The notes beneath the pieces were generated by a model. That model was not told the DNA's origin and did no database searches. It saw nothing but the letters and a program-made list of their open reading frames with translations. Shown here piece by piece: positions 8,440-18,479 of a stretch of DNA of 64,000 nt. Each line of letters opens with the position of its first letter. Within the stretch, counting starts at the first letter, position 1. Source of the DNA: an uncultured Gammaproteobacteria bacterium (GTDB taxonomy: Bacteria; Pseudomonadota; Gammaproteobacteria; Nitrosococcales; Methylophagaceae); NCBI GenBank assembly GCA_905479075.1, contig CAJQLA010000010.1, forward strand, positions 1-64,000, read 5' to 3'. The position numbers were made by a program, and so were the translations under genes.

Positions 8440-9062
8440 TGTTAAATGGGGATGACATGCTAGATCGTGTTAAACATTTACTCGATCAAATAAAAGTATT
8501 AGAAGATGAACTCGCCCTTGAATTACAAAAACAAGAGAGCAAAGTCTTTTTCCAATTAAAAGGCAAAAAAGTCGAATTCGAACGTAGTCTTCGTGAAGCA
8601 CACCGCCAGCTTAAAACAGGTGTTATAAAGTGGCTATTTGGCATAAGACCTATCAATATTATCACTGCCCCAATTATTTACGGCATGTTCATTCCGATAA
8701 TCTTCTTTGATATTCTTATCAGCTTCTATCAATTTAGCTGCTTTCCTATTTATAAAATCACTAAAGTTCGTCGCGGCGACTATATTGTTTTAGATCGTCA
8801 CCATTTAATGTATCTCAATATTTTTGAGCGAGCACATTGTATGTATTGCTCTTATGCTAATGGCCTTCTATCTTATGCACGAGAAATTTTAGCAAAGACT
8901 GAACAATATTTTTGCCCAATAAAGCATGCGAGAGGAGTATTGGGAACACATGATCGCTACAACCGGTTCTTAGCCTATGGTGATGCCGAAAACTATCATG
9001 AAAGGCTCGAAAAACTACGTCAAGAATTAGCTAAGGAAAGTGAGCCTATTAATAAAAAATAG
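8439..9062 (+). CDS. Conserved membrane protein with CxYC motif, function unknown
   Basis: The 207-residue protein begins with a charged, probably coiled-coil stretch (8-60), has one or two hydrophobic segments between 72 and 105, and then a soluble part with the striking motif HCMYCSYANG at 133-142 (C134, C137) and C159 in YFCPIKHA. The three cysteines could bind a metal or form a redox site. I recall similar motifs in uncharacterised proteins of other bacteria, without an assigned function. A GGAGG ribosome site sits within the end of the channel gene, eight bases before the ATG, and the genes overlap by one base. Confidence 0.7.
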   Translation: MLNGDDMLDRVKHLLDQIKVLEDELALELQKQESKVFFQLKGKKVEFERSLREAHRQLKTGVIKWLFGIRPINIITAPIIYGMFIPIIFFDILISFYQFSCFPIYKITKVRRGDYIVLDRHHLMYLNIFERAHCMYCSYANGLLSYAREILAKTEQYFCPIKHARGVLGTHDRYNRFLAYGDAENYHERLEKLRQELAKESEPINKK

Positions 9063-9068
9063 GGCTAG

Positions 9069-9938
9069 TTATACAACTGCGTAATGTGCTGCCGTTGCTA
9101 CAAAAAAAGCAATGCCGACCCAATTATTGTTAAGAAAGGCCTGGATACATAGGGCAGGTCTTCTCTCTTTAACAAGTGTTTGCTGATAAATTGATAAGCC
9201 TGCAGCCGTTATAACGCCGATGTAATAGACGAGACTCATCTCTAATTGCTGACCAACCAGTATCATGACAAATAAAAAACTGGCCTGAAGCACAGCCACA
9301 ATCACCTTATCGTCATCACCAAATAAGACAGCGGTAGATTTTACCCCTATCAACACATCATCATCCCTATCGGCCATAGCATAAAACGTATCATAAGCTG
9401 TCGTCCAAAATATATTAGCGACAAATAAAAGCCATGCAACTGTCGGCACTTCACCTGTTTGCGCTGCAAAAGCCATAGGGATTGCCCAACCAAATGCGGC
9501 GCCCAAATAAACTTGTGGGAAATGTGTGTAACGTTTCATAAAAGGATAAGTTGCAGCCAAAAATAACCCGACAAACGACATCATAATGGTCAAGGTATTC
9601 AACATCAGCACCAAGCAAAAGGCTAAAACCCCTAAAGCTGAGAACAACTGTAAAGCTTGATTCGATACTAAGGCGCCAGTAGCAAGCGGCCTATTTTTTG
9701 TTCGACTAACACGGCCATCAACTTTACGATCAGCAAAATCATTAATAACACAGCCAGCACTTCGCATTAGAATAACGCCAAGTATAAATATAATGAGCAC
9801 TTTTAAATCAGGTATGCCTTCCGCAGCAATCCATAAGGCAGTCACAGTTGGCCAGAGTAGTAATAAAATACCTATCGGCCTATCCAATCTCATCAGTTGA
9901 ATGTAATGTTTTAATGTGTCACTCACGGTCAACGCCAC
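9069..9938 (-). CDS. ubiA: 4-hydroxybenzoate octaprenyltransferase UbiA
   Basis: UbiA is the inner-membrane prenyltransferase that attaches the polyprenyl tail to 4-hydroxybenzoate in ubiquinone synthesis. The 289-residue, strongly hydrophobic protein has the two aspartate-rich motifs of the family, NDFADRKVD near 66 and DRDDD near 190, and the start RLDRPIG. It overlaps ubiC by ten bases and ends six bases from the convergent gene before it, with no visible hairpin between. Confidence 0.95.
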   Translation of the reverse strand: MALTVSDTLKHYIQLMRLDRPIGILLLLWPTVTALWIAAEGIPDLKVLIIFILGVILMRSAGCVINDFADRKVDGRVSRTKNRPLATGALVSNQALQLFSALGVLAFCLVLMLNTLTIMMSFVGLFLAATYPFMKRYTHFPQVYLGAAFGWAIPMAFAAQTGEVPTVAWLLFVANIFWTTAYDTFYAMADRDDDVLIGVKSTAVLFGDDDKVIVAVLQASFLFVMILVGQQLEMSLVYYIGVITAAGLSIYQQTLVKERRPALCIQAFLNNNWVGIAFFVATAAHYAVV

Positions 9939-10468
9939 TCCAACTTCGGCAAAAATATTTCATTCACAAGCATAACCTTACCCTGCAAATAAAAATGTGA
10001 ACGTCTTCCCCATAATTCATCAGGCCGGTAGGGTTCATCTAAAATAGCCATTTCATATAACCACTGCCCAGGTTTCAAACAGGCTATCTCGATGGGTCCC
10101 CTTTGTACCGTTGGATCAGTAAACAAGACTTCTCCCAATGATTTGTTACCCAAATTATTAAAGCGATGCTGCATAGCGAGATAAGTGGTTCGAGGTATGA
10201 TTGTACGTGCATAGACATTTGCTTCATCGCCATCTAGCAATCTAACCTCACGCTGATAACTTAACTCGTTCAAAGATAGTTTTAACTGCAGACACTCATC
10301 AACTAAAGGTTTTATCCAGCTATTACCCAATAACTCAACTGAAAAACCATATTGATTATGTTGTTGTAAACGTCTTGTCAACGAACCTGTGCCTGTGAGC
10401 CATGATGCTAGGTTTTTAGGCATAAGACGTCGCTGAGGCCGTTGCCATTTAATCAAATTATTCATCAA
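9929..10468 (-). CDS. ubiC: Chorismate pyruvate-lyase UbiC
   Basis: UbiC splits chorismate into 4-hydroxybenzoate and pyruvate, the first committed step of ubiquinone synthesis. The 179-residue length, the central ARTIIPR segment (near 67-73) with its substrate-binding arginine, and the C-terminal [10 protein letters not shown]-like segment fit the family. It is directly followed by ubiA, which uses its product, in the same order as in E. coli. It begins 14 bases after recG ends, on the same strand. Confidence 0.92.
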   Translation of the reverse strand: MMNNLIKWQRPQRRLMPKNLASWLTGTGSLTRRLQQHNQYGFSVELLGNSWIKPLVDECLQLKLSLNELSYQREVRLLDGDEANVYARTIIPRTTYLAMQHRFNNLGNKSLGEVLFTDPTVQRGPIEIACLKPGQWLYEMAILDEPYRPDELWGRRSHFYLQGKVMLVNEIFLPKLEWR

Positions 10469-10482
10469 ATCATGCCGCTCTT

Positions 10483-12573
10483 TTATACATGTCCAAAATC
10501 GATTTTATGCCCAAACCATCTATTAACTAATAGCTTGCTGTTTTGCGGTGTGTTATCAAGCAAAGCATCAGCCGCTTGTGACATAACAGCAATCATATCT
10601 TGATCTTCCATCAAGTCTGCCACTCGTAGTTGTGGTAGTCCTGTTTGCTTAGTCCCTAATAACTCACCAGGACCTCTTAACTCTAAATCACGTTGAGCAA
10701 TGACAAAGCCATCATTAGTATCACGCAAACAGCTTAACCGAGCCTGGCCATTTTCAGACAAAGGAGGATGATACATTAATACACAGTGACTCTGAACCTC
10801 ACCACGCCCTACCCGACCACGCAATTGATGTAATTGTGCCAATCCTAAACGCTCAGCATTTTCTATTACCATTAAACTGGCATTGGGCACATCCACCCCT
10901 ACTTCAATCACAGTTGTAGCCACCAATAAGTCAGTGTCGCCGGCCTTGAATGCTGACATGACCTGTTCTTTTTCCAGGGACTTCATCCGACCATGAACTA
11001 ATGCAATAGTTAGATCAGGTAAAGCAGATTTCAATTCATTAGCCGCATCTTCCGCAGCTTGACATTGCAAATGTTCAGACTCCTCTACCAAGGTGCAAAC
11101 CCAATAAACCTGCCGCTTGTCTTGGCATGCAATATGAACTCGTTCAATAATATCAGCGCGACGCGTATCGGGAATAACAGCAGTAGTAACGGCACTTCTC
11201 CCTGGCGGTAATTCATCGATAACAGATACATTTAAATCAGCATAAGCAGTCATAGCAAGCGTGCGCGGTATTGGTGTCGCAGTCATCACTAATTGATGTG
11301 GAAAACTATTTGCATCACGTCCTTTATCACGCAGCGCTAAACGCTGATGGACACCAAAACGATGCTGTTCATCTATCACTACAAGCCCTAAGTTATTAAA
11401 GACGACTTCATCCTGAAATAGTGCGTGTGTACCAACGGCCACACTGATTTCTGCAACTTTTAATTGAGCAAGAACCTGTTTCCGCTCGGCACTAGTTTGT
11501 TTGCCCGCACACCAACCGACAGTAATACCTAAAGGTTCAAGCCATGCTTTAAATGTTTGAAAATGTTGCTCTGCTAATAACTCTGTTGGCGCCATCATGA
11601 CAGCCTGATAACCTGCCGCTACCGCCTCGAGTACAGCAATTGCAGCGACGACCGTTTTACCAGAACCGACATCACCCTGCACTAGGCGCTGCATAGGCAT
11701 ATCCAGAGCAATATCTACTAAAATTTCATTCACTACACGTTGTTGTGCAAAGGTCAGCGGAAAAGGCAATTTGTTAAAAAAAGCTTTTTGATGTTGTTTG
11801 TCAGATAACAAAATAGGGGCTTTATGCCGCTGTGTTTGGATTCTCACTTGCCGCATACTTAATTGTTGTGCCAACAACTCTTCATAAGCCAAACGTCGTT
11901 GCATCGGATGTTTTCGTTCTAGCAATAAAGTGATATCAACATCCGGCGGAGGCTGATGAACGAAACGAATCGCGTCACTTAGAGGATATCGAGCGGCTTC
12001 ATGAAAATGTGCTTGTGGTGGTATCAGTTCAGGTAATAATTGCTCATTATTAAGCAGATCTAGCGCTTGTTTAATCAGCTTACGAAAACCAATTTGATGC
12101 ACCCCTTCTGTCGTCGGATAGATAGGTGTTAAATCGGCATCAACTGGCACAATCCCTTCAGATGCAATAATTTTATATTCTGGATGCACCATTTCCAAAG
12201 AAGATGGGCCATTACGCACCTCGCCAAAACAGCGAACACGCACACCTTGTTCTAATTGTTGCTGCTGTGCTTTAGAAAAGTGAAAAAAGCGTAAAACGAT
12301 TGAACCTGTTCCGTCATCAATATAACAAAGTAAAGATCGACGACGGCCAAACTTAACCTGACTGAGTCTGACTGTCCCTTCTATAAGACATTCTTGAGAT
12401 GGTTTCAGGCTACCTAGTGGCAGTAATCTAGTTCGGTCTTGGTAGCGGAGAGGCAGGTGAAATAGTAAATCTTGGATCTGCGTAATGCCCAATTTCTGCA
12501 AACGTTCAGCAATTTTACTGCCAACCCCTTTTAACTCGGTTATTGGCCGGGATAATGCATTAGCCTCTATCAC
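10483..12573 (-). CDS. recG: ATP-dependent DNA helicase RecG
   Basis: RecG remodels stalled replication forks and branched DNA. The protein is 696 residues, near the E. coli size, with the N-terminal wedge (OB-fold) region over about 1-190, the Walker A motif GDVGSGKT near 300, the DEQH box near 402, the MTATPIPRT motif III and the C-terminal RGRVGRGE motif VI. All helicase motifs are intact. It lies downstream of ridA, and the wider order spoT-ridA-recG is common in gammaproteobacteria. Confidence 0.96.
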   Translation of the reverse strand: MIEANALSRPITELKGVGSKIAERLQKLGITQIQDLLFHLPLRYQDRTRLLPLGSLKPSQECLIEGTVRLSQVKFGRRRSLLCYIDDGTGSIVLRFFHFSKAQQQQLEQGVRVRCFGEVRNGPSSLEMVHPEYKIIASEGIVPVDADLTPIYPTTEGVHQIGFRKLIKQALDLLNNEQLLPELIPPQAHFHEAARYPLSDAIRFVHQPPPDVDITLLLERKHPMQRRLAYEELLAQQLSMRQVRIQTQRHKAPILLSDKQHQKAFFNKLPFPLTFAQQRVVNEILVDIALDMPMQRLVQGDVGSGKTVVAAIAVLEAVAAGYQAVMMAPTELLAEQHFQTFKAWLEPLGITVGWCAGKQTSAERKQVLAQLKVAEISVAVGTHALFQDEVVFNNLGLVVIDEQHRFGVHQRLALRDKGRDANSFPHQLVMTATPIPRTLAMTAYADLNVSVIDELPPGRSAVTTAVIPDTRRADIIERVHIACQDKRQVYWVCTLVEESEHLQCQAAEDAANELKSALPDLTIALVHGRMKSLEKEQVMSAFKAGDTDLLVATTVIEVGVDVPNASLMVIENAERLGLAQLHQLRGRVGRGEVQSHCVLMYHPPLSENGQARLSCLRDTNDGFVIAQRDLELRGPGELLGTKQTGLPQLRVADLMEDQDMIAVMSQAADALLDNTPQNSKLLVNRWFGHKIDFGHV

Positions 12574-12602
12574 AAGCCAAATAAGTCCTTATTTACCGGG
12601 GT

Positions 12603-12989
12603 TTAGCTGTTTACATGCATAACGGCATCCATTTCAACCGGTACACCTTTTGGTAGCGAGGCTACACCGATCGCAGCTCTAGCAGGATAAGGCTGTTCAA
12701 AATAATCAGCCATAATTTCATTCACTGTGCCAAAGTGTGATAAATCAGTTAAGAAAATATTCAACTTCACCACATCTTGTAAACGACCACCAGCGGCTTC
12801 TGCTACAGCTGATAAATTATCAAAAACACGTCGGACTTGGGTTGAAAAATCACCTTCTGCTACTTCCATCGTTTCTGGCACCAGCGGGATCTGGCCGGAC
12901 ATGTAGACAACATCACCCACTTTGACTGCTTGTGAATAGGTGCCTATCGCTTCGGGTGCTTTTGATGTGTGAATAATTTCACGCTTCAT
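12603..12989 (-). CDS. ridA: RidA family enamine/imine deaminase
   Basis: This 128-residue YjgF/RidA protein hydrolyses reactive enamine and imine intermediates, such as 2-aminoacrylate released by PLP enzymes, to stable keto acids. The family signature near the C-terminus ([14 protein letters not shown], including the carboxylate-binding arginine) and the VYMSGQIPL segment near 28 are intact. It sits between spoT and recG, as in many gammaproteobacteria. Confidence 0.93.
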   Translation of the reverse strand: MKREIIHTSKAPEAIGTYSQAVKVGDVVYMSGQIPLVPETMEVAEGDFSTQVRRVFDNLSAVAEAAGGRLQDVVKLNIFLTDLSHFGTVNEIMADYFEQPYPARAAIGVASLPKGVPVEMDAVMHVNS

Positions 12990-13040
12990 TCTTGTTCTCC
13001 AATTGTTCTGCCAGACAGCAATTAAAATTAATTCTTAGTG

Positions 13041-15203
13041 TTATTTAACTCGTGAAATACGTTCGACCATTTCGATACGTTTAATTCTACGCATGACGCG
13101 TGCTAGATGTTGTCTATCTAATACTTCGATCGTTAGTCGCAAGTTTGAATAGCCACCCTCGCGTTCGTCAACGACAACGTTATCAATATTAGAATCACTA
13201 GAAGAAACAGCAGAGGCAATTGTCGCCAAAGCACCCCGCTTATTTTTAACATGGACTAGAACTTCAACAGGGAATTCACGCTTAATATCATTAGCCCAGA
13301 TAACATCTAGCCACTTTTCATTTTGATCGCGTAAATTAAGTGTCGTTTTACAATTTTGTTGATGGACGACAATGCCTCTTCCTGAACTAATAAATCCTCG
13401 GATCAAATCACCTGGTATCGGACGACAACAACGTGCGAAGCCAACGACCATACCCTCAGTACCGGCGATGACTAATGGCTGTTGGTCGACATCATCCGCC
13501 TCTTCTTCGCTTCTCAATAATTTTTGTGCCACCAGTAAAGCTGCGCGATCACCCAAGCCTATTTCTTCTAATATTTGGTTAAAATTTTCAACTTCGAATT
13601 CAGTGACAAGTATATCGATTCGCTCTTGCGAAATATCTTCTAACCTCTTCGAAAATGCTTGCAGATGTTTAATTAACATCCGCCTACCCAACACTATTGC
13701 TTCATCATTACGCAATTGTTTTAGGTAGTGCCTAATATTCGTTCTCGCTTTGGGTGTGGTGACAAAGTTCAACCAGGCCGCATTGGGATGTGCTGATTGC
13801 GCAGTAATTATCTCTACAGACTCTCCCGTCTCTAACTGTGTACTTAACGGAACTAATGCCCGTCCAACACGAGCAGCAACACAATGATTACCAACATCTG
13901 TATGTACTGCATAAGCAAAATCAACCGCAGTAGCACCACGAGCTAAAGCCATGATCTTGCCTTTCGGTGTGAAGACATAAATTTCTTCTGGGAATAAATC
14001 AATCCGCAAATTTTCTAAGAACTCAATCGAATCTCCAGAGTTTTTCTGCATTTCAAGCAAACCTTGTAGCCATTGTCGCGCAAGACGATGTGCATGGTTG
14101 CTTCCTTCGCTATCACCTGCTTTATACAACCAATGGGCGGCGACTCCTGCCTCTGCCATTTGGTCCATATCACGTGATCGAATTTGAACTTCTACCGGAA
14201 ATCCAAAAGGACCAAACAGCACAGTATGCAAAGACTGGTAGCCATTTATTTTGGGGATTGCGATGTAATCTTTAAATTTATTCTGTACGGGTTTATAAAG
14301 GTTATGAACAACACCCAACATCCGATAACAGGCATCAACATCATCGACAACAATTCTGAAGGCATAAACATCGTGCACTTCTGAAAAAGGCAATCGCTTA
14401 CTGACCATTTTTTTGTAAACGCCGTAGAGATTTTTTTCACGGCCTTGAATATCAGCTGTCAGGCCTTCCTGCTCCATTCTGTTTGAAATGGATTCTGCAA
14501 TTTGACCAACAATTTCTTTTCTATTACCACGTACTTTTCGAACTTCATTGGCTAAAACGCGATAACGTACTGGATATAAAACATGAAAACCGAGATCTTC
14601 GAGTTCACAGCGCATTAAGTTCATTCCTAATCGCTGCGCTATCGGTGAATAAATTTCGAGTGTTTCTTCTGCAATCCGTCGACGTCTAGCTGAATCTAAG
14701 TGACCCAGCGTCCGCATATTGTGTAATCTATCCGCCAATTTCACAATAATCACACGAATATCTTGTGACATCGCTAAAAGCATCTTTCTTAAGCTTTCGG
14801 CTTGTGCATGTTTTCTCGTTTCAAACGTGGCTTTTGCTAACTTACTCACACCATCAACCAGCAAAGCCACTTCTTCGCTGAACTCTGCTGCTAACTCTTC
14901 ACGGTTAACGGCAGTATCTTCAATCACATCATGGAGTAAACCCGCCATGATACATTCCTGATCCATATGCATCATTGCAAGCACATGGGCTACGGCTAAA
15001 GGGTGGGTTATATACGGCTCACCAGAACGGCGTGTTTGTTCTATATGCGCTTCTTCAGCAAAATGATAGGCTCTACGGATACTATCGACTTGCTTAGATT
15101 CCAAATAATTAGCAGCCGCAAAGCACAAATCATCAATCGTAAGTTTAGGCTCAGCATCATAAATCAGCTCAAGCTCTGAATCGACTGTAGGCTTTGCACT
15201 CAC
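13041..15203 (-). CDS. spoT: Bifunctional (p)ppGpp synthetase/hydrolase SpoT
   Basis: The 720-residue protein carries the full RelA/SpoT layout: HD hydrolase domain with GLLHDVIEDT near 85-94, synthetase domain over about 240-350, TGS domain near 400-460 and a C-terminal ACT domain. The intact HD residues argue for the bifunctional SpoT rather than the hydrolase-dead RelA. It makes and degrades the stringent-response alarmone in the cytoplasm. It follows rpoZ by six bases in the gmk-rpoZ-spoT order known from E. coli. Confidence 0.95.
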   Translation of the reverse strand: MSAKPTVDSELELIYDAEPKLTIDDLCFAAANYLESKQVDSIRRAYHFAEEAHIEQTRRSGEPYITHPLAVAHVLAMMHMDQECIMAGLLHDVIEDTAVNREELAAEFSEEVALLVDGVSKLAKATFETRKHAQAESLRKMLLAMSQDIRVIIVKLADRLHNMRTLGHLDSARRRRIAEETLEIYSPIAQRLGMNLMRCELEDLGFHVLYPVRYRVLANEVRKVRGNRKEIVGQIAESISNRMEQEGLTADIQGREKNLYGVYKKMVSKRLPFSEVHDVYAFRIVVDDVDACYRMLGVVHNLYKPVQNKFKDYIAIPKINGYQSLHTVLFGPFGFPVEVQIRSRDMDQMAEAGVAAHWLYKAGDSEGSNHAHRLARQWLQGLLEMQKNSGDSIEFLENLRIDLFPEEIYVFTPKGKIMALARGATAVDFAYAVHTDVGNHCVAARVGRALVPLSTQLETGESVEIITAQSAHPNAAWLNFVTTPKARTNIRHYLKQLRNDEAIVLGRRMLIKHLQAFSKRLEDISQERIDILVTEFEVENFNQILEEIGLGDRAALLVAQKLLRSEEEADDVDQQPLVIAGTEGMVVGFARCCRPIPGDLIRGFISSGRGIVVHQQNCKTTLNLRDQNEKWLDVIWANDIKREFPVEVLVHVKNKRGALATIASAVSSSDSNIDNVVVDEREGGYSNLRLTIEVLDRQHLARVMRRIKRIEMVERISRVK

Positions 15204-15209
15204 GAGAAT

Positions 15210-15470
15210 TTATTCTCCCGTTACTAACTCTTCTTCACTGACAATGCTTTCTTCAGCATGTTGGCGAGCACTGGTTTTTTCTAAAATACTTGCATCGACC
15301 AAACCCTCTGCAATTTCACGTAATGCAATAACAGTTGGTTTATCATTATCAATATCAACTAAAGGCTCAGCCCCCATTGCAATCTCACGTGCACGTTTTG
15401 ATGCAATCAATACGAGTTGAAAGCGATTATCAACATTCTCTAAACAATCTTCTACAGTTGTACGTGCCAT
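15210..15470 (-). CDS. rpoZ: RNA polymerase omega subunit
   Basis: The 86-residue protein has the omega pattern: [20 protein letters not shown] at the start, ASKRAREI near 28 and the conserved [15 protein letters not shown] segment near 42-56. Omega helps assemble RNA polymerase and forms part of a ppGpp-binding site, which fits its place next to spoT. It is transcribed after gmk, with a gap of about 48 bases. Confidence 0.94.
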   Translation of the reverse strand: MARTTVEDCLENVDNRFQLVLIASKRAREIAMGAEPLVDIDNDKPTVIALREIAEGLVDASILEKTSARQHAEESIVSEEELVTGE

Positions 15471-15518
15471 GACGCAATCCCCAAATAAAAACGATTAATT
15501 CTACGAAATAAGTGGTAT

Positions 15519-16130
15519 TTAAGCTAGCAGCTCTATTAATAACGCGGCTTGGACTTGTGTTTGTACAGTCATTGAGTGCCTTCTTGCGGAAATAATAGCC
15601 ATCAAATCGCTTAAAGCTTGCTCAAACTCATCATTAACAAGCAAGTAATCGAACTCAACATAGTGTGACATTTCATTCTCAGCATCACGCATCCTACGTT
15701 CAATCACAGCCTCATCATCTTGACCTCGCCCTCGTAGTCTTTGTTCCAAAGCTTGTTTTGATGGCGGCAAAATAAAAATACTCGTACTGTCTTTGAAGTT
15801 TCTTCTAACTTGTTCCGCGCCTTGCCAGTCAATTTCTAAAATAACGTCATTTCCCTGCGCTAATTGACTATGTACAGCGGCTCCTGAGGTGCCATAAGAG
15901 TGGTCAAAAACCGTCGCTGATTCTAAAAAATCACCGTTATCACGCATCTCGTCGAAGTCTTGCTCAGAGGTAAAGAAATAATCCTTACCTTGAATTTCAC
16001 CCGCACGGGCTACACGCGTTGTATGTGACACAGACAAACAAATATTTTGTTGGCGTTCAACAAGCGCTTTAACTAAACTTGTTTTACCTGCCCCGGAAGG
16101 CGCTGCCACAATAAAAAGACTACCACTCAT
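15519..16130 (-). CDS. gmk: Guanylate kinase
   Basis: Gmk phosphorylates GMP to GDP with ATP. The 203-residue protein has the P-loop APSGAGKTS near 9-17, the GMP-binding segment SHTTRVARAGE near 35-45 and the lid region RLRGRGQDDE near 131-140. Length and motifs are standard. It starts 24 bases after yicC ends. Confidence 0.95.
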   Translation of the reverse strand: MSGSLFIVAAPSGAGKTSLVKALVERQQNICLSVSHTTRVARAGEIQGKDYFFTSEQDFDEMRDNGDFLESATVFDHSYGTSGAAVHSQLAQGNDVILEIDWQGAEQVRRNFKDSTSIFILPPSKQALEQRLRGRGQDDEAVIERRMRDAENEMSHYVEFDYLLVNDEFEQALSDLMAIISARRHSMTVQTQVQAALLIELLA

Positions 16131-16154
16131 CGTCGAGACCTCTTGCTCTGTACT

Positions 16155-17039
16155 TTATTCAATGTTCTGGATTTGCTCACGCATTTGCTCAATTAATACT
16201 TTTAATTCTACTGAATGTTTAGTCGTTTCAGTATTAATTGATTTTGATGCCAACGTGTTCGCTTCTCGATTTAGTTCTTGCATTAAAAAATCAAGTCGAC
16301 GACCTACTGGGTTAGATTGTGATAGTACATTCTCTACTTCTGTAACATGACTTTGCAGGCGATCTAATTCTTCAGCCACATCGCTCTTTTGTGCCAGTAA
16401 AACAAGTTCTTGCTCTAAACGCTCGGCATCGACACTCACCTGAAAGTCCGCAACTCTTTCCTGCAAGCGTTGCTGGTGTTGCTGCAAAATTGCTGGCATA
16501 CGCTGGCGAGTATCTTCTGCAATTTCATTAATATCACTACAGCGTTGCTGAATCATCGCTTGTAAAGCTGTCCCTTCAGTCTCACGCGTTTCAATTAACT
16601 CATCAACTGCGATATGCAAGCTAGACATAACTGCCTCATTTAATGCTGCTTGATCCAAAGCCTTTGTTTTTAACACGCCAGGCCATTGTAAAACTTTTAG
16701 GGGGTCGACTGCGGCCACGTCAGTTGCAACTTCAATGGCTAATCCTGATACGGACTTACAGCTCGAAATCAATGCTTTTGCTAAGTCATAATCAATATCT
16801 AAACTTGATTTTTGCTGCTCTGGCATCTTATAACGTAATGTCGCTTCGACTTTTCCTCGCGCCAACTTATCTGCGAATAATTTTCTCATCGGCATTTCAA
16901 GCGATCGAAAACGCTCATCAAGACGTAATGAAACTTCGAGATAGCGATGGTTTACGGAGCGAATTTCCCAAGTCAAATCACCTTGTTCTGTTTGCTGTTC
17001 GCGCCTCGCGAATGCAGTCATACTTCTTGTCACAGTCAT
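16155..17039 (-). CDS. yicC: YicC family endoribonuclease-like protein
   Basis: The product matches the YicC family: N-terminal MTAFARRE with the RSVNHRYLE segment, and the C-terminal LNREANTLASKS pattern near 265-276. YicC proteins have been linked to RNA turnover in E. coli and B. subtilis; the exact role here is not shown by sequence. I place the start at the ATG at 17039, which keeps MTVTRSMTAFARRE in line with relatives; a TTG two codons upstream also keeps the frame. It is divergent from rph, an arrangement conserved in gammaproteobacteria. Confidence 0.9.
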   Translation of the reverse strand: MTVTRSMTAFARREQQTEQGDLTWEIRSVNHRYLEVSLRLDERFRSLEMPMRKLFADKLARGKVEATLRYKMPEQQKSSLDIDYDLAKALISSCKSVSGLAIEVATDVAAVDPLKVLQWPGVLKTKALDQAALNEAVMSSLHIAVDELIETRETEGTALQAMIQQRCSDINEIAEDTRQRMPAILQQHQQRLQERVADFQVSVDAERLEQELVLLAQKSDVAEELDRLQSHVTEVENVLSQSNPVGRRLDFLMQELNREANTLASKSINTETTKHSVELKVLIEQMREQIQNIE

Positions 17040-17101
17040 TACCAAATTCAGTTAAAAGCAACATCTTAACGAAAAGCAAACGTAATAGCATGTTAGCCAC
17101 G

Positions 17102-17107
17102 TATAAT
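17102..17107 (+). promoter_or_regulatory. Possible -10 box for rph
   Basis: A perfect TATAAT lies 36 bases before the rph ATG, in the 103-base gap between the divergent yicC and rph. A convincing -35 box at the right spacing was not found, so this is only a candidate. Confidence 0.3.
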
Positions 17108-17142
17108 ATCGCTTATTTTTATCTTCCCAAGGAAACCAAACC

Positions 17143-17859
17143 ATGCGTCCAAGTGGCCGTCAGCCTAATGCATTGAGAAACATTTCGATCACCCGTAACT
17201 ATACAAAACATGCTGAAGGAGCAGTTTTAGTTGAGTTTGGCGATACTAAAGTATTGTGCACGGCCTCTGTAGAAGAAAAAATACCACCTTTCTTGCGCGG
17301 TAAAAATGAAGGTTGGGTGACGGCTGAATACGGTATGTTACCGCGCTCAACGGGTAGCCGTATGGGTCGTGAAGCTGCACGAGGAAAACAGGGTGGCCGC
17401 ACTATGGAAATTCAACGATTGATTGGTCGTTCACTACGTGCTGCAATTGACTTAAAAGGTCTTGGTGAACGTAGCATCACCATTGATTGTGATGTGATTC
17501 AGGCCGATGGCGGCACACGTACCGCCTCAATTACAGGCGCTTTTGTTGCCTTGCATGATGCCATTGATTACTTGCTTAAAAACAAAAAAATCAAAAAGAG
17601 CCCGCTACATGGTCAAATTGCCTCTGTCTCTGTGGGTATTTATAAAGGCATCCCTGTACTGGATTTGGATTACGATGAAGATTCATCCGCTGAAACAGAT
17701 ATGAACGTAGTGATGAATGATGCTGGCGCTTATATTGAGTTACAAGGTACTGCAGAAGGTCATGCTTTCCGTGCTGATGAATTGCAAGCTATGTTAGGTT
17801 TGGCTAGTGAAGGCATCGAAAACTTAATGTTCAAACAACGCGAAGCGTTAGCTGAATAA
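17143..17859 (+). CDS. rph: Ribonuclease PH
   Basis: RNase PH trims the 3' ends of tRNA precursors with phosphate. The 238-residue protein is full length, unlike the frameshifted copy of laboratory E. coli K-12. It has the RNase PH fold with MRPSGR at the start, [14 protein letters not shown] near 53-66 and the phosphate-site arginines in [14 protein letters not shown] ribosome site AAGGA lies eight bases before the ATG. It is followed by rdgB after nine bases. Confidence 0.96.
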   Translation: MRPSGRQPNALRNISITRNYTKHAEGAVLVEFGDTKVLCTASVEEKIPPFLRGKNEGWVTAEYGMLPRSTGSRMGREAARGKQGGRTMEIQRLIGRSLRAAIDLKGLGERSITIDCDVIQADGGTRTASITGAFVALHDAIDYLLKNKKIKKSPLHGQIASVSVGIYKGIPVLDLDYDEDSSAETDMNVVMNDAGAYIELQGTAEGHAFRADELQAMLGLASEGIENLMFKQREALAE

Positions 17860-17867
17860 GGTCAGCA

Positions 17868-18467
17868 ATGAGTAAAATCGTATTAGCGAGTGGCAACAAA
17901 GGGAAACTGAAAGAGTTCTCAGAGTTACTCAACGATATGCAAGTCGAACTTGTACCTCAATCGGCTCTTAATGTGCCTGAGGCTGACGAAACGGGTTTGA
18001 CCTTTGTCGAAAATGCCATTATTAAGGCGCGTAATGCCTGTGTTCACACAGGCTTGCCTGCGATTGCTGATGACTCAGGAATTGAGGTAGATGCTTTAAA
18101 TGGCGCACCGGGTATTTATTCTGCCCGATATTCTGGAGTCAATGCCAGCGATCACGCTAACCTGCAAGCACTGCTGGACGCGATGGTAGACAAAAAAGAC
18201 CGTACGGCACGCTATCAGTGTGTCATTGTCTATATGCGCCATGCCGAAGATCCAACACCGCTTGTCTGCCAAGCCAGCTGGGAAGGTAGCCTGCTTAAGC
18301 AAGCTAAAGGTGATGGTGGTTTTGGCTATGATCCCATCTTTTGGGTTGAGGAAAATAATTGCACGTCTGCTGAACTTTCTCCGCAACAGAAACATGCCAT
18401 TAGCCATCGAGGTAAAGCTATTCGCCAGTTTTTAAAACAATTCCAACAAGAATATCAACCAAGTTAA
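17868..18467 (+). CDS. rdgB: XTP/dITP diphosphatase RdgB
   Basis: RdgB removes deaminated purine nucleotides (dITP, XTP) so that they are not built into DNA. The 199-residue protein shows [10 protein letters not shown] near 7-16, the metal-binding [10 protein letters not shown] near 67-76, and the C-terminal GYDPIFW and SHRGKA segments of the Ham1 family. It is probably co-transcribed with rph and hemW. Confidence 0.95.
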   Translation: MSKIVLASGNKGKLKEFSELLNDMQVELVPQSALNVPEADETGLTFVENAIIKARNACVHTGLPAIADDSGIEVDALNGAPGIYSARYSGVNASDHANLQALLDAMVDKKDRTARYQCVIVYMRHAEDPTPLVCQASWEGSLLKQAKGDGGFGYDPIFWVEENNCTSAELSPQQKHAISHRGKAIRQFLKQFQQEYQPS

Positions 18468-18479
18468 AACTGATAAACC

